Shown here piece by piece: positions 9,102-18,603 of a stretch of 64,000 bases of DNA. Both the position numbers and the translations under genes were made by a program. The notes beneath the pieces are model-generated. The model was not told the DNA's origin and searched no databases. It saw only the letters and a list, made by a program, of their open reading frames with translations. The stretch comes from Desulfovibrio sp. JY (GTDB taxonomy: Bacteria > Desulfobacterota > Desulfovibrionia > Desulfovibrionales > Desulfovibrionaceae), in assembly GCA_021730285.1 (NCBI GenBank), contig CP082962.1:2356001-2420000 (forward strand), in the 5' to 3' direction. Each line of letters starts with the position of its first letter. Positions within the stretch are counted from its first letter, which is position 1.

Positions 9102-11846
9102 TCAGTTGGCGGCGGCCATGGCGGCCAGCACCGTTTCCGGCCTGGCCGGCAGCGTCGTCACGCGCGCGCCGCAGGCGTGGCGGATGGCGTTGATGATGGC
9201 CACGTGGGGACTGACCATGGGGCCTTCCCCGGAACCGGCCGCGCCGAAGGGACCCCACTGGCGCGGATGGTTCTCGAAGTAGACGATCTCCAGATCGTCC
9301 GGCACGCCCTGGATGTAGGGGAAGCCGGCCCCGGCCAGGGTGGAGTGCTTTTTCACGTCCTCGAAGTCCTCGGACAGGGCCAGCCCCACCCCGATCTCCA
9401 TGCAGCCGTATATCTGGCCGTCGGTGGCCAGCCGGTTGTTGATCCTGCCGATGTCGGCCATGCAGCGCATGCGGTCCACGGTCACCTTGCCGGTGGCGGT
9501 TTCGACCGAGACCTCGGACATGTGGATGACGTACATGTAGACCAAGAAGGGGCTGCCAAGCCCGGTTTCGGGATCGCAGGGCACGCCGGGGATGGTGTAG
9601 ACGCCGTCGAATCGCGTGGGCTTGTCGGCGGCGGTCATTTCGGCGTGGGTCCTGTACGTGCCGTCCTCCTTTTTGGCGGCGGCGAGCAGGGCCTCGCAGG
9701 CCACGCGGATGGCCCCGCCGACCACGACCTGGGAACGGGAGGCTCCGGCCGGGCCGGCCGGGGGCTGCTTGGCCGAATCGGGCCAGCTGAAACGGATTTT
9801 TTCCGGCGGGACGCCCATGGGGCGCAGGGCCTCGTGGGCCGTGCCCACGGCGCCGATGTCCGCGCCCTGGCCGTGATCCTCCCAGGAGGCGCCGACCGTG
9901 ACGCCGTCGTCGGGATCGAGCCGCACGAAGACCTCGGCCCGCTCCACGCCGTCGCCGCCGGCCCCGTAGACGCCGACCGCGATGCCCACGCCCTTTTTCA
10001 CGGCCGGGGTGGATTCCTTTTCGGCCCGCGCCTTGGCTTCCCGGTACAGCGGCCGCAGGGCCTCGAACATCTCCGGCAGGCAGTAGACGTCGGGCTCCTG
10101 GCCGGTGGGGGTGGTGGAACCGGGCCGGTAGCAGTTGGCCAGCCTGAATTCCAGCGGGTCCTGGCCGAGTTTGAGCGCCAGTTCGTCCATCAGGGATTCG
10201 CCGGCGAAAAAGGACTGGGGACCGCCGAAGCCGCGAAAGGCCGCGCCCCAGCAGTGGTTGGTGGCCACGGTGCGGCCCATGCCCCGGATGTTCGGGATAT
10301 CGTAACCCGCGCCGATGAATTCGATGCCGCGAAAGGTCAGCACGTCGCCCATCTCGCAGTAGGGGCCGTGGTCCACGGAGTAATCGTGCTCCAGGGCCAC
10401 GATCTTGCCGGTTGCCTTGTCCGCCGCCATCTTGGCCTTGATGTGAAACGGCGAGCGCTTGCCGGTGTAGGTCATCTGCTGGAAGTAGTCGTAGCGCAGA
10501 TAGGCCGGGCGTCCGGTGGCCAGGACCGCCACGGCGAGCAGGGCCTCGGTGGTGGGGCTCAGCTTGTAGCCGAAGGTGCCGCCCATGGGGTTGGAGGCCA
10601 GGGCGATCTTGTCCGGGGTGAGCCCGATGCCTTCGGCGATCATGAGGGCGTGCAGGTGCACGGCGATGGACTTGCTGTGGATGTGGAGCAGGCCGTCCTC
10701 GCCCATGTAGGCGAAGCCGACGTCGGGTTCGATGGGCATGTGGGGCTGGCGGCTGGTGTGGAATTCGCCCTCGGCCACGGCCACGTCGTCGCGCGCGAAG
10801 AGGGGAGCCGTCTCCTCGCCTTTGACCAGCGGCTGGGTGAAATAGACGTTGGGGGTGCCGGGGTGGATCTCGATGGCGTCCGGGGCCATGGCCTCGGGCA
10901 GGGTCAGGTAGGCCGACAGCTCCTCCAGGTCGAGGCGCACCTTGGCCGCGGCCGCCTTGGCCTGGGCGGCGGTGTCGGCGCAGACGATGGCCACGGCGTC
11001 GCCGAACTGGAAGATCTTGGCGTCGCACAAGATGGGCCGTTCCCAGCCGTCGCCCTTGTGGCGCGGGTGGTTGACCAGGCCGAAAATGCGGTTTTTGCCC
11101 TTGACGTCCTTGGCCGTGAGCACCCGGTACACGCCGGGCATCTTCTCCGCTTCGGTCGTGTCGATGCCCCGGATCATGGCATGGTGGACCGTGGCCTGGA
11201 CCAGGGCCAGGTGCAGGGTGCCGTCCGGCATCTTGATGCCGAGGTCCGCGCCGTAATCGAGGGTGCCCGTGACCTTGGCCTCGGCCGTGGGACGCGGGTA
11301 GGACGAGCCCCAGATGCGCCGGTCGGCGGGCATGACGAAATCGAGGCTCGTCTCCGGGGCCTCGCCGCGCATGACGCCCGCCGCTTCCATGACCGCGTCC
11401 ACGATGGGCTTGTAGCCGGTGCAGCGGCAGGCGTTGCGGTGCTTTTGAAACCAGTCGCGCACGTCTTCGCGGCTGGGGCTCGGGTTTTCGTCCAGGAGCC
11501 CCTTAGCCGAGACGATAAATCCCGGGGAGCAAAAGCCGCACTGGGCCGCCCCGTGTTTGACCCAGGAGCGTTGCAGGGGATGGAGCTCCCCGGGCTGGCC
11601 GATGCCCTCGATGGTGGTGACCAGGGCTTTTTCGGGAACGCGGCTCATTTTGGTGATGCAGGAGCGCACGACCTTTCCGTTGATGATGACCGAGCAGGCG
11701 CCGCATTGTCCCTGTGCGCAGCCGATCTTGGTGCCTGTCAGATGCAATTGCTCGCGAAGAATGTCGGCCAGAAAGGCATTGGGGTCGGCTATTATGTTTT
11801 TCTCAACACCATTGACGATGAGTATCTTTTGCTCGAGTTGTTCCAT
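9102..11846 (-). CDS. mop: Molybdenum aldehyde oxidoreductase (Mop)
   Basis: The 914-residue enzyme oxidises aldehydes to carboxylic acids with a molybdopterin cytosine dinucleotide cofactor. It follows D. gigas Mop closely. The plant-type [2Fe-2S] domain has Cys 43, 48, 51 and 63. The second domain has Cys 103, 106, 140 and 142 (AQCGFCSPGF, NACRCTGY). The molybdenum domain shows NPMGGTFGYK, a WGAAFRGFGGPQ-type segment and the catalytic Glu near 874 in GSGEGPM. A GTG at 11873 in the same frame was rejected: the sigma-54 promoter lies at 11877-11891, so that codon is upstream of the expected transcript start, whereas the ATG at 11846 has GGAG nearby. A hairpin (9079-9103) touches the stop codon. 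Confidence 0.95.
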   Translation of the reverse strand: MEQLEQKILIVNGVEKNIIADPNAFLADILREQLHLTGTKIGCAQGQCGACSVIINGKVVRSCITKMSRVPEKALVTTIEGIGQPGELHPLQRSWVKHGAAQCGFCSPGFIVSAKGLLDENPSPSREDVRDWFQKHRNACRCTGYKPIVDAVMEAAGVMRGEAPETSLDFVMPADRRIWGSSYPRPTAEAKVTGTLDYGADLGIKMPDGTLHLALVQATVHHAMIRGIDTTEAEKMPGVYRVLTAKDVKGKNRIFGLVNHPRHKGDGWERPILCDAKIFQFGDAVAIVCADTAAQAKAAAAKVRLDLEELSAYLTLPEAMAPDAIEIHPGTPNVYFTQPLVKGEETAPLFARDDVAVAEGEFHTSRQPHMPIEPDVGFAYMGEDGLLHIHSKSIAVHLHALMIAEGIGLTPDKIALASNPMGGTFGYKLSPTTEALLAVAVLATGRPAYLRYDYFQQMTYTGKRSPFHIKAKMAADKATGKIVALEHDYSVDHGPYCEMGDVLTFRGIEFIGAGYDIPNIRGMGRTVATNHCWGAAFRGFGGPQSFFAGESLMDELALKLGQDPLEFRLANCYRPGSTTPTGQEPDVYCLPEMFEALRPLYREAKARAEKESTPAVKKGVGIAVGVYGAGGDGVERAEVFVRLDPDDGVTVGASWEDHGQGADIGAVGTAHEALRPMGVPPEKIRFSWPDSAKQPPAGPAGASRSQVVVGGAIRVACEALLAAAKKEDGTYRTHAEMTAADKPTRFDGVYTIPGVPCDPETGLGSPFLVYMYVIHMSEVSVETATGKVTVDRMRCMADIGRINNRLATDGQIYGCMEIGVGLALSEDFEDVKKHSTLAGAGFPYIQGVPDDLEIVYFENHPRQWGPFGAAGSGEGPMVSPHVAIINAIRHACGARVTTLPARPETVLAAMAAAN

Positions 11847-11876
11847 GCTTTTCACTCCAGTGTTTTTATCCACTTA

Positions 11877-11891
11877 GCAATAGGCATGCCA
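11877..11891 (-). promoter_or_regulatory. Sigma-54 (-24/-12) promoter of mop
   Basis: On the minus strand the site reads TGGCATGCCTATTGC, with the invariant GG and GC separated by exactly ten bases. The transcript would start near 11865, leaving a leader of about 19 bases before the mop ATG. This fits the sigma-54 activator encoded nearby. Confidence 0.75.
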
Positions 11892-11962
11892 CGTTTTGTG
11901 GAGAGCAATCTTCCGATTTTAGAGGGAGTTGCTTGGAAGCAACAGACGAAAAAGACCTGTGC

Positions 11963-12014
11963 CATGTAAAGGTGCGCCTTACATGTTAAGACGACATGTA
12001 AAGGAGCAACATGT
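11963..12014 (-). promoter_or_regulatory. Tandem dyads, likely enhancer sites of the sigma-54 activator
   Basis: Two inverted repeats share the half-site ACATGTAAAGG. The first spans 11963-11985 (arms CATGTAAAGG and CCTTACATG); the second spans 11994-12014 (ACATGT at each end). They lie about 100-150 bases upstream of the predicted mop start, where AcoR/NtrC-type activators usually bind. Binding by the 4966-7023 product is inferred. Confidence 0.55.
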
Positions 12015-12246
12015 CTGATGAAATCGTCTGTTTCAGCCGGGAAGCGGCCGTAGGGCGGACAGCGGACGCGGCGGCAAGGCCGTGAGGGGAAGAGCGGGGC
12101 GAACGTCGGACAGGCGGCGCGGCGCGTGGCCGCCCCTGGCGAGAGGCGGTTGAGGCAGGCCGGTTACCGTGTCGCGGCAGCGCGGCCAGGGGGAATCGCC
12201 AAACAGCCGGGTCGTGGGTCGCGCGCTGCGGCCGGGCAGCGCCGCC
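12015..12246. other. Remainder of the mop/DUF1980 intergenic region
   Basis: GC-rich sequence between the enhancer dyads and the end of the next minus-strand operon. I see no gene, clear terminator or repeat in it. Confidence 0.4.
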
Positions 12247-13047
12247 TCAATAGTTATAGGGCTCGGCCGGTCGCCATTCGAACACGCAGACCTCCTCGGG
12301 CACGACGGCGGCTGGCGCGACGCGGTCGGCGACGAACAGCGCATCCGGGGAGATGGACGTGAAGCTCATGCCGGGCGGCGCGTACGCGCCGCGCTGGTCC
12401 TCGGGCATGGCGGCCAGATGGCCGTAGGCCACCTGCCAGCTCTTGTCGGGCGGCAGCGGCGTGCCGGGGGGCAGCTTGACCTTGAAGCCGGTGGCCGTGC
12501 TGTCCGCGAAGCAGCACCAGATGGCCAGCCGCCACAACACGAATTCCCCCTTGGCGTCGAGGACAGGATCGCGTTTGACGAAGCCGCGCATGGCGTAGGC
12601 CAGCGTCCATTTCCCTGCCGGCTTGTTGTGGGCGAGGTCCAGGAGTTCCACGGTGTTGATGGGGATGTAGGCCTTGCCGTCGACCGTCATGCGGGTCAGC
12701 GCGGGGGCGGGCTTTGGCGGCGCGGGCAGCCTTGGCGGCAGGGCGAAGACGTCGACGTCGGGGGAGGCGGCGGAAAACGGCAGCCAGTTTTGGCTGATGA
12801 CGACCATGGCGGCCAGGGCCAGATAGGCCAGAGCCCGGGCAAAGCTCGGCTTGGCCACGGGGCGCAGCAGGGCCCAGACGGCCAGGGCGGCCAGCACCAC
12901 GGCGGCGCTTAGGGTCAGGGGCTTGAACTTGGGGTTGAGGTAGTGCCAGTAGTCGCCGGCCAGGGCGAGGTAGGCCATGAAGGCGGCCATGGCCAGCCAG
13001 GCCAGTCCGTCCAGGCGGGCGAGCAGGGCGCGCGGGCGGATGGTCAC
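12247..13047 (-). CDS. UPF0703/DUF1980 protein (YcgQ-like, TIGR03943)
   Basis: The 266-residue protein has two N-terminal membrane segments (about residues 15-35 and 45-65), a third near 75-95 and then a soluble domain outside the membrane. It ends with the conserved block VEPxx-like FVADRVAPAAVVPEEVCVFEWRPAEPY. It is the usual genomic partner of UPF0718 permeases (B. subtilis YcgQ/YcgR); the family's function is not established, though metal-related roles have been suggested. The start is a GTG at 13047 that overlaps the permease stop as GTGA, indicating coupling. The frame is open further upstream, but that part lies inside the permease gene. Confidence 0.8.
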   Translation of the reverse strand: MTIRPRALLARLDGLAWLAMAAFMAYLALAGDYWHYLNPKFKPLTLSAAVVLAALAVWALLRPVAKPSFARALAYLALAAMVVISQNWLPFSAASPDVDVFALPPRLPAPPKPAPALTRMTVDGKAYIPINTVELLDLAHNKPAGKWTLAYAMRGFVKRDPVLDAKGEFVLWRLAIWCCFADSTATGFKVKLPPGTPLPPDKSWQVAYGHLAAMPEDQRGAYAPPGMSFTSISPDALFVADRVAPAAVVPEEVCVFEWRPAEPYNY

Positions 13048-14057
13048 GACGCGCCTCCGGTGGCCAGGCCGAAGGCGACGCAGGCGGCGAAGACCACCGC
13101 CGCCGGCAGGATGGCCAGCCGGCGCACCAGCCGTGGCGTGAATACCTGCCGCCACATGAGCACGAGCTTCACGTCGAGCATGGGGCCAAGGGCCAGAAAG
13201 GCCAGCCGCGCGGCCATGGGGAAGGTGGAAAACGAGGCGGCCACGAAGGCATCGGCCTGGGAGCAAAGTGAGAGCCCCACGGCCAGGGCCATCATACCCG
13301 GGATGGCCAGGGCCATGTCGTTTTCCATGGCCATGACCACAGGGGCCGGAATATAGGCCTTGAAGGCCGCCGCGGCCATGGCTCCGAAAACGAGCACCAT
13401 GGCCATGTTGAGGAAATCGGCCATGGCGTGGGTGAAGGCGCTGGCCGCCTTGTCGCGCCGGGCATGCTGGGCCATGGCGGCGACGGGCAGCGCGTCGGCC
13501 AGGGAGCCGAAGGGCGTGCCCGGGACCGTGGCGGGCGCATGGTCGTGGTGGTGCCCTGGGCCGTTATCGCCGTGGTCATGGCCGCAGCCGCAGGCGGGCG
13601 CGCCCCCGGCCAGGGGTTTTACAAGCGCTTCGGCCTTTTCCCCGCCGGCCAGAAACCCGACGCCGAGCGCGGCCGTGGCGACGATCAGGCAGCGCCATAT
13701 TGCCATGGTCGGGTCGCCCCGAAAGGCCACCAGCGTGGCCAGGATGGAGACCGGATTGATGACCGGCGCGGCCAGCATGAAGGTGACGGCCGCCCCGGCC
13801 GGCACGCCCTTGCCCATGAGGCGTCGGGCCAGGTAGACCACGCCGCACTCGCAGCAAGGCGTGGCCGCGCCAAGGGCCAGGCCGAAGAGCGTGGCGGCGA
13901 TGCGCCCCTTGGGCACAAGCCGCTCCACGCGTTCGCGCGGCACGTAGGCCTCGACCAGTCCCGAGGCCACCGATCCCAAAAGTAGGAAAGGCAGCGCCTC
14001 CATGACGATGGAGAGTGTCGCCTGGGCGAAAAGGCCTATCGCGCCGGTTGGGTTCAT
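13044..14057 (-). CDS. UPF0718 (DUF318) permease, YcgR-like
   Basis: The 337-residue membrane protein has about eight hydrophobic segments in two halves. It carries the family's cysteine signature as TPCCECGVVYLARR near residue 67, and PVINPVSILATL. A His/Cys-rich cytoplasmic loop (CGCGHDHGDNGPGHHHDHAP, about 175-195) separates the halves and looks like a metal-binding loop. Substrate is unknown; related ArsP proteins export organoarsenicals. It overlaps the ABC gene upstream by ATGA and the DUF1980 gene downstream by GTGA, so the three form one operon. Confidence 0.82.
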   Translation of the reverse strand: MNPTGAIGLFAQATLSIVMEALPFLLLGSVASGLVEAYVPRERVERLVPKGRIAATLFGLALGAATPCCECGVVYLARRLMGKGVPAGAAVTFMLAAPVINPVSILATLVAFRGDPTMAIWRCLIVATAALGVGFLAGGEKAEALVKPLAGGAPACGCGHDHGDNGPGHHHDHAPATVPGTPFGSLADALPVAAMAQHARRDKAASAFTHAMADFLNMAMVLVFGAMAAAAFKAYIPAPVVMAMENDMALAIPGMMALAVGLSLCSQADAFVAASFSTFPMAARLAFLALGPMLDVKLVLMWRQVFTPRLVRRLAILPAAVVFAACVAFGLATGGAS

Positions 14058-15802
14058 GCCGGAGCCGATTGTGGCGCGGCCAGCGCGGTTTCGTCCAGCC
14101 TCCAGGTCGCTCCCTCTCCGGCCGGCACGAACCGGGCCACCCGGTGATGGAAGGCGGCCAGGGCCGGGCGGTGGGCGATGCTCAAAATGGCCGTGTCCGG
14201 CAACCGGTCGACAAGCAGGCCGTACAGGGTCTTTTCGGAAGCCTCGTCCAGGGCCGAGGTAGCCTCGTCACAAAAAAGCCAGCGTGGCTTCAAGAGGATG
14301 GCCCGGGCAAAGCCCAGGCGCTGCTGCTCGCCCACGGACAGCTCCTGGGACCAGTGGCGCTCCTCGCCGATCCGGTCGACCAGATGGGGCAGGCCGCATT
14401 CCGCCAGGGTCGTGGCGATCATGTCCGTGCCGTAGCGTTCGGGCGGGTCCGGGTAGGCCACCGCCCCGGCCAGAGTGGCGATGGGCAGGTAGGGGCGTTG
14501 GGGCAGAAAGAGCGTCCGTTCGTGCTCGGGCATGGCCAGTTCCCCGGCGGCATAGGGCCAAAGGCCGCCGATGGCCCGAAACAGCGTGGACTTGCCGCAG
14601 CCGGACGGCCCGGCCAGCATGACGCGTTCCCCCGGCGGCAGGGTCAGCGAGGCTCCGGCCAAAAGCGTGTCGCCGTCCGGCAGGCGCAGGCTCACGTCGC
14701 GAAGGGCCATGCCCGCCCCGGCCGGCGCGGTCTGCCGGGTCAGCCCCGCCTCGGCATGGGTGGCAAGGTCTTCCAGGGCCGCCTCGAAGCCGGTCAACCG
14801 GTCCACGGTGGCTTTCCATGCGGCCAGACGCGTGTACGCGTCGATGAACCAGGACAGGGCCGACTGGACGTGGCCGAAGGCCGAGACGGTCTGCATGAGC
14901 CCGCCCAGGTGGATGGCCCCGGAAAAATAGCGCGGCGCGGCCACCAGGAAAGGAAAGATGATGGCCGCCTGGGAATAGCCGGCGGAAAACCAGGTCAGGC
15001 GCTTTTGCCGGCGCATGATGCCCCACCAGTTGGCCACCACGTGGCTGAAGCGTTCGCCGAGTCCCCGGCCTTCCTGCCCCTCGCCGCCGTAGAGCCCGAT
15101 GGCCTCGGCGTTTTCCCGCACCCGCACCAGGTTGAAACGGAAATCGGCCTCGTAGCGCTGCTGGAAGAAGTTCAGGCGAATGAGCGGACGGCCGATGTAA
15201 TGGGTCAGCAGCGAGCCCACGCCGGCGTAGACCAGGGCGGCCCAGAGCATGGAGCCCGGGATGGGCAGGTTCAGGATATGGATGTCGCCGGAGAGATTCC
15301 AGAGAATGACGGAAAAGGAGACGAGCGACACCACGGATTCGAGAAACCCGAGCGTCAGCGACAGGGTCTGCTCCACGAAGCCGTTGATGTCCTCGCTGAT
15401 GCGCTGGTCGGGGTTGTCGGTCAGCCCCCCCTCGAAGCGCAGTCGGTAGGCGTTATGCGGCGTGAGCCAGCGTTCGGTATAGCGCTGGGTCAGCCAGCGC
15501 CGCCAGCGGATTTGCAGCATCTGACGCAGGTAGATCTGGTAGACGGCCACGATGATGAACATGGTGGCCAGGATGGCGAACCGGCCGAAGAGCCGGAAAA
15601 AGGCCTGGATGTTTTTTTCCTGGAGGGAATTGTAAAAGAGGTTGTTCCATTCGTTGAAAAGCACGTTGAGGTAGACGATGCCGAGGCTCATGGCGACGAT
15701 GACGGCCAGGAGCAGACCGGACTTGAGCCGTTCCTCGCTTTTCCAATAGGGTTTGGTGAGCTTCCACAAATCGGACAGAAAGCGCCGCTTGGCTGCGGGC
15801 AT
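14054..15802 (-). CDS. ABC transporter, fused permease-ATPase (SbmA/YddA type)
   Basis: The 582-residue half-transporter has an N-terminal ABC_membrane_2/SbmA-like domain (about 1-330; FNEWNNLFYNSLQ, and DNPDQRISEDI). A C-terminal ATPase follows: Walker A GPSGCGKST, signature LSVGEQQRLGFARA, Walker B WLFCDEATSALDE. E. coli YddA and peroxisomal ABCD proteins share this layout; likely substrates are peptides, acyl-CoA-like or cobalamin-like molecules, not decidable here. The frame is open to 15880, but the ATG at 15802 has AGGAGT upstream and starts the normal N-terminus. It is the first gene of a three-gene operon with the YcgR/YcgQ-like pair. Confidence 0.85.
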   Translation of the reverse strand: MPAAKRRFLSDLWKLTKPYWKSEERLKSGLLLAVIVAMSLGIVYLNVLFNEWNNLFYNSLQEKNIQAFFRLFGRFAILATMFIIVAVYQIYLRQMLQIRWRRWLTQRYTERWLTPHNAYRLRFEGGLTDNPDQRISEDINGFVEQTLSLTLGFLESVVSLVSFSVILWNLSGDIHILNLPIPGSMLWAALVYAGVGSLLTHYIGRPLIRLNFFQQRYEADFRFNLVRVRENAEAIGLYGGEGQEGRGLGERFSHVVANWWGIMRRQKRLTWFSAGYSQAAIIFPFLVAAPRYFSGAIHLGGLMQTVSAFGHVQSALSWFIDAYTRLAAWKATVDRLTGFEAALEDLATHAEAGLTRQTAPAGAGMALRDVSLRLPDGDTLLAGASLTLPPGERVMLAGPSGCGKSTLFRAIGGLWPYAAGELAMPEHERTLFLPQRPYLPIATLAGAVAYPDPPERYGTDMIATTLAECGLPHLVDRIGEERHWSQELSVGEQQRLGFARAILLKPRWLFCDEATSALDEASEKTLYGLLVDRLPDTAILSIAHRPALAAFHHRVARFVPAGEGATWRLDETALAAPQSAPA

Positions 15803-15951
15803 GGGGAGACTCCTTTTGGGGTTGCGCGCGGTCCGCAGGGCGGACCGTACCCCTCTAGTCACTTGGCCTTGCCGACGCAACGCCCGACTCCCCGGAAGTT
15901 CATGAAAAATGGTTCATATGGGGGGAGAGAGAGGAGAAGAAGGGAGAAGAT

Positions 15952-16118
15952 GCGAGAGGGGAACCCTTTTTGAAAAAAGGGTTCCCCTCTCGCGCTCTCC
16001 CCTCCCCAAAACTTTTAAAGGGTTACAAATGGTGTAACGCCAACATGCTGTAACTGTTAAAAGTCTTTGGAAAGGGGGTCCGGGGGGAGAACCTTTCTAC
16101 AGAAAGGTTTCCCCCCGG
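15952..16118. repeat. Tail-to-tail pair of terminator-like hairpins
   Basis: Two strong hairpins (15952-15993, arms beginning GCGAGAGGGGAACCC; 16080-16118, arms CCGGGGGG-AACCTTTCT) flank an AT-richer spacer. Their tails face each other: CCCCTCCCCAAAACTTTTAA after the first and the related complement of CCCCCTTTCCAAAGACTTTT before the second. The right hairpin follows the porin stop and probably terminates it. This pair occupies most of the 326-base gap 15803-16128; I see no gene there. Confidence 0.75.
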
Positions 16119-16128
16119 TTCTTCATTT

Positions 16129-17607
16129 CTAATAGCGATAGGTGAAGCCCAAGGAGAACTTCCAGGTGTCGTTGCCGTTGCCCTGGCTGGCCAGGCGGTG
16201 GCCCCAGACGCTTTCCTGGAAGTGGCCGTGGGCCCAGCCGGTTTCCATGCGCAGGGCCAGGTTTTCGTAGAGCATGTACTGGCTGTCGAAGTTGACGCCC
16301 AAGGCGGACTCGTTCCAGGTGAGGTCGCGGCCCATCTCGAAGTAGGGATTGGAGCCGAGCGCCGCATTGAGGGACCGAATGGCCCGGGGCGAGTTGTTGC
16401 CGCGCAGGTAGGTGAAGGTCACGCGCTGGGACAGCTTTTCCATGAAGGTGATGTTGTTGAGCGACACGCCAAGGCCCATGGCCCCGACCGGGTCCATGCC
16501 CATGTTGGAGTTGCGGGCGAAGACGGCGCTGTCGTCGAAGAGGAACGAGCCGCCCGGGCCCCAGTTGGGACGCGTGTGGGGCATGCGCTCGGAACCGTTG
16601 GCCGTGGAGCCGTCCTCGCCGGTGGACCACCAACCCCAGACCTGCGGCGTGAGCAGGTCGAAGCCGGTGTATTCCGCGCCCGCGTCGAGGAACCAGCCCT
16701 GGCGACGGCTTTTCTTGCGGTCGGACAGGGCGCCGCCGCCGTTGATGACGTCGGCGTAGAACTTGACCGGATCGAGGGCGTCGACCTCGAACGCGCCACC
16801 GACCCAGTAATAGGGATTCTGGTTGTTCTTCCAGCCCGTCGCGCCGACCAGCGTTCCGGCCGAAAGCAGGTCCTCGGCGTAGGAGGCTTCGGCGAAGGAC
16901 GAGGCATAGCTGGTGAAATAGCCGGCCTTGGACCCGGCCATGGAGAAAACGCCCCAGGGCGTGACCTTGAAGCCCGGCGTGGTGACGGGCAGGGTCAGGA
17001 TGTAGAAGTCCAGCTCGTCGCCGACCTGGGTGGTGGTGGTGTCATAGGTCCGGTTGGTGTCGATGAGGCGGGCGAAACCGGCCGTGACGCGCAGGGTGTC
17101 GGGAATGAGCGGTGCATTGACGAGCAGTGCGGCGGCCCAGTCGGTAAAGACGATGCTGTCGTTGAAAAGCGCGCTTTGGGGCAGGGCCGTGGGCTGGAGC
17201 CCGGCCGTGACCTCGATGTCGGTGCCCGGATATTTGAACTGGAGGAAGGCCTGGTAGACCTGGATGGCCGCGGACGGGTTGGCGGCGGTGTAGGTGCCGT
17301 TGCCCCAGGTGTTGTCCACCTTGGTGCCCAGGCGGAACTTCAGGTTCTCGCCCGCAATGAAATCGGTGCGCACCCGGATGCGCTCCCATACTTCGAAGGT
17401 GTCTTCCGTTTTCGTGCCGGCTGCGGTCCAGGTCGGGGCGTTGGAGGTCCAGGCCGCATCGTTCCAGCCGGTGAAGTTGTGTCCGCTGAAAAAGACGCCG
17501 TAGATGCGGGAGTCACCGGTGATCCGTACCTCCGTCGTGGCCCGGGCCAAGCCGGCCGTTCCCGCCAGAAGCGTCGCCAGCAGGGCCAGCACGGTAAAAC
17601 GTTTCAT
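16129..17607 (-). CDS. Outer-membrane porin, Desulfovibrio homotrimeric type
   Basis: The 492-residue protein has a Sec signal peptide (MKRFTVLALLATLLAG-TAGLARA, cleavage about residue 23) and alternating, aromatic-rich beta strands to a C-terminal GFTYRY. A C-terminal Tyr/Phe is what the Bam machinery recognises. Length and the WERIRVRTDFIAGENLKFRLG segment fit the abundant Desulfovibrio porin family, which forms diffusion channels. The ATG at 17607 has GAGGAAGG upstream and starts the signal peptide; the frame is open 40 codons further. The hairpin at 16080-16118 follows the stop directly. Confidence 0.88.
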   Translation of the reverse strand: MKRFTVLALLATLLAGTAGLARATTEVRITGDSRIYGVFFSGHNFTGWNDAAWTSNAPTWTAAGTKTEDTFEVWERIRVRTDFIAGENLKFRLGTKVDNTWGNGTYTAANPSAAIQVYQAFLQFKYPGTDIEVTAGLQPTALPQSALFNDSIVFTDWAAALLVNAPLIPDTLRVTAGFARLIDTNRTYDTTTTQVGDELDFYILTLPVTTPGFKVTPWGVFSMAGSKAGYFTSYASSFAEASYAEDLLSAGTLVGATGWKNNQNPYYWVGGAFEVDALDPVKFYADVINGGGALSDRKKSRRQGWFLDAGAEYTGFDLLTPQVWGWWSTGEDGSTANGSERMPHTRPNWGPGGSFLFDDSAVFARNSNMGMDPVGAMGLGVSLNNITFMEKLSQRVTFTYLRGNNSPRAIRSLNAALGSNPYFEMGRDLTWNESALGVNFDSQYMLYENLALRMETGWAHGHFQESVWGHRLASQGNGNDTWKFSLGFTYRY

Positions 17608-18125
17608 AACAAATCCTTCCTCGTGTTGCGGGTTGATGAGCACTTTCCATGGGGCGGCACCGTGGCGCGGGCACGGCGAACGACCCCTGACGCGTTGGCG
17701 AAACGTGTCGTTTCCATAGGAGGGCATCCATCACCGGGCCCTTATTTCAATCGGTTAGCCGGCTGCGGGAGACGGCCTGGCATCCGGGAGGGACGCGCAT
17801 GACGGCTGTTACGCCGTCCGGCCGGGGCAATGCGTTTTGGGGAGGAATGTGACTGCAACGTGACAGATACTTTCCCGTCAACATTGTTTATATTCCAACC
17901 TATTTCGCGCCCATTGCAATGGCTGGGGAGGAATACTCAAGAAAACGGCCCGAGTAAAGCATCGGGCACAAGCGTGCGGCGCTGCGCAGCCAAAGAGGCC
18001 GCAATCGGGCGTGGCGCGATCGTCGCACGGCCGTCACGGTGGACGGGACGTTCGTTGGAGAGGACGCAACCCTAGGGTCAGGCAAAACCCCTTGCCGCGG
18101 GTCCGTCCGGAGCGCAAGGCGGGGG
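17608..18125. other. Intergenic region between hydB and the porin
   Basis: This 518-base gap contains no supportable gene. An AT-rich stretch near 17870-17905 is the best place for the porin promoter, but no -35/-10 pair with correct spacing was convincing. A weak 6-bp stem (near 18090-18120) followed by GGTTTTG on the minus strand may end the hydAB transcript. Confidence 0.4.
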
Positions 18126-18500
18126 TTACTGGAAGGGATAGGGCTCTTTTTCGAATTCCTTGGCCCGGGGCGTGGGGTAGAGTCCCTTGGCCTTGAGCGC
18201 CGCCAGGTCCTTGGAGCGGTCCACCCACTTGGTGTGGAGCAGGTGCTCGGACTCGTGGGACAGGGGCTCATGCAGGAACTTCTTGTAGAGCGTGATGACC
18301 TGGGCGTTGTCCTGGGAGGCCCGGACCTTGAATTTGGCGTCCGCGCCATAGACGGCGTTTACACGGTCCATCATGTACTCTTTGAGTTGCTTGGCCGCGG
18401 CAACGGCCTTGCTGGTCAGGCGCAGGCCGATCAAGGCGCCGCCGGTCAGCACGCAGGCGGTTTTCATGAAGCCGCGCCGGGTGGTGGCAAGTATCGACAT
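18126..18500 (-). CDS. hydB: Periplasmic [FeFe] hydrogenase small subunit
   Basis: The 124-residue protein matches D. vulgaris HydB in length and sequence ([19 protein letters not shown]). It starts with a twin-arginine signal (TTRRGFMK, then a hydrophobic stretch to AVAAAKQ near residue 36) that carries the folded HydAB complex across the membrane. The mature part wraps the large subunit. It lies 103 bases downstream of hydA. The ATG at 18500 has AGGAGG 5 bases upstream. Confidence 0.95.
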   Translation of the reverse strand: MSILATTRRGFMKTACVLTGGALIGLRLTSKAVAAAKQLKEYMMDRVNAVYGADAKFKVRASQDNAQVITLYKKFLHEPLSHESEHLLHTKWVDRSKDLAALKAKGLYPTPRAKEFEKEPYPFQ

Positions 18501-18603
18501 AGATCCTCCTGGGGCGCGTTTCCTCGAAACCGCTTGTGCGGGTTTCGAAGTGCACACGCCTGGGTCGTTATTTCTGCAAAAATACTACCGTATTTTTTAT
18601 GCG

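Noticed and set aside
11847-11873. Upstream GTG start for mop
   Set aside because: It lies at or upstream of the transcript start predicted from the -24/-12 promoter, and the ATG at 11846 has a better ribosome-binding site and the family's normal N-terminus.
8964-11969. 1001-codon plus-strand open frame opposite mop
   Set aside because: It is antisense to a gene with full-length family similarity; long antisense frames are common at this GC content. No ribosome-binding site or family resemblance.
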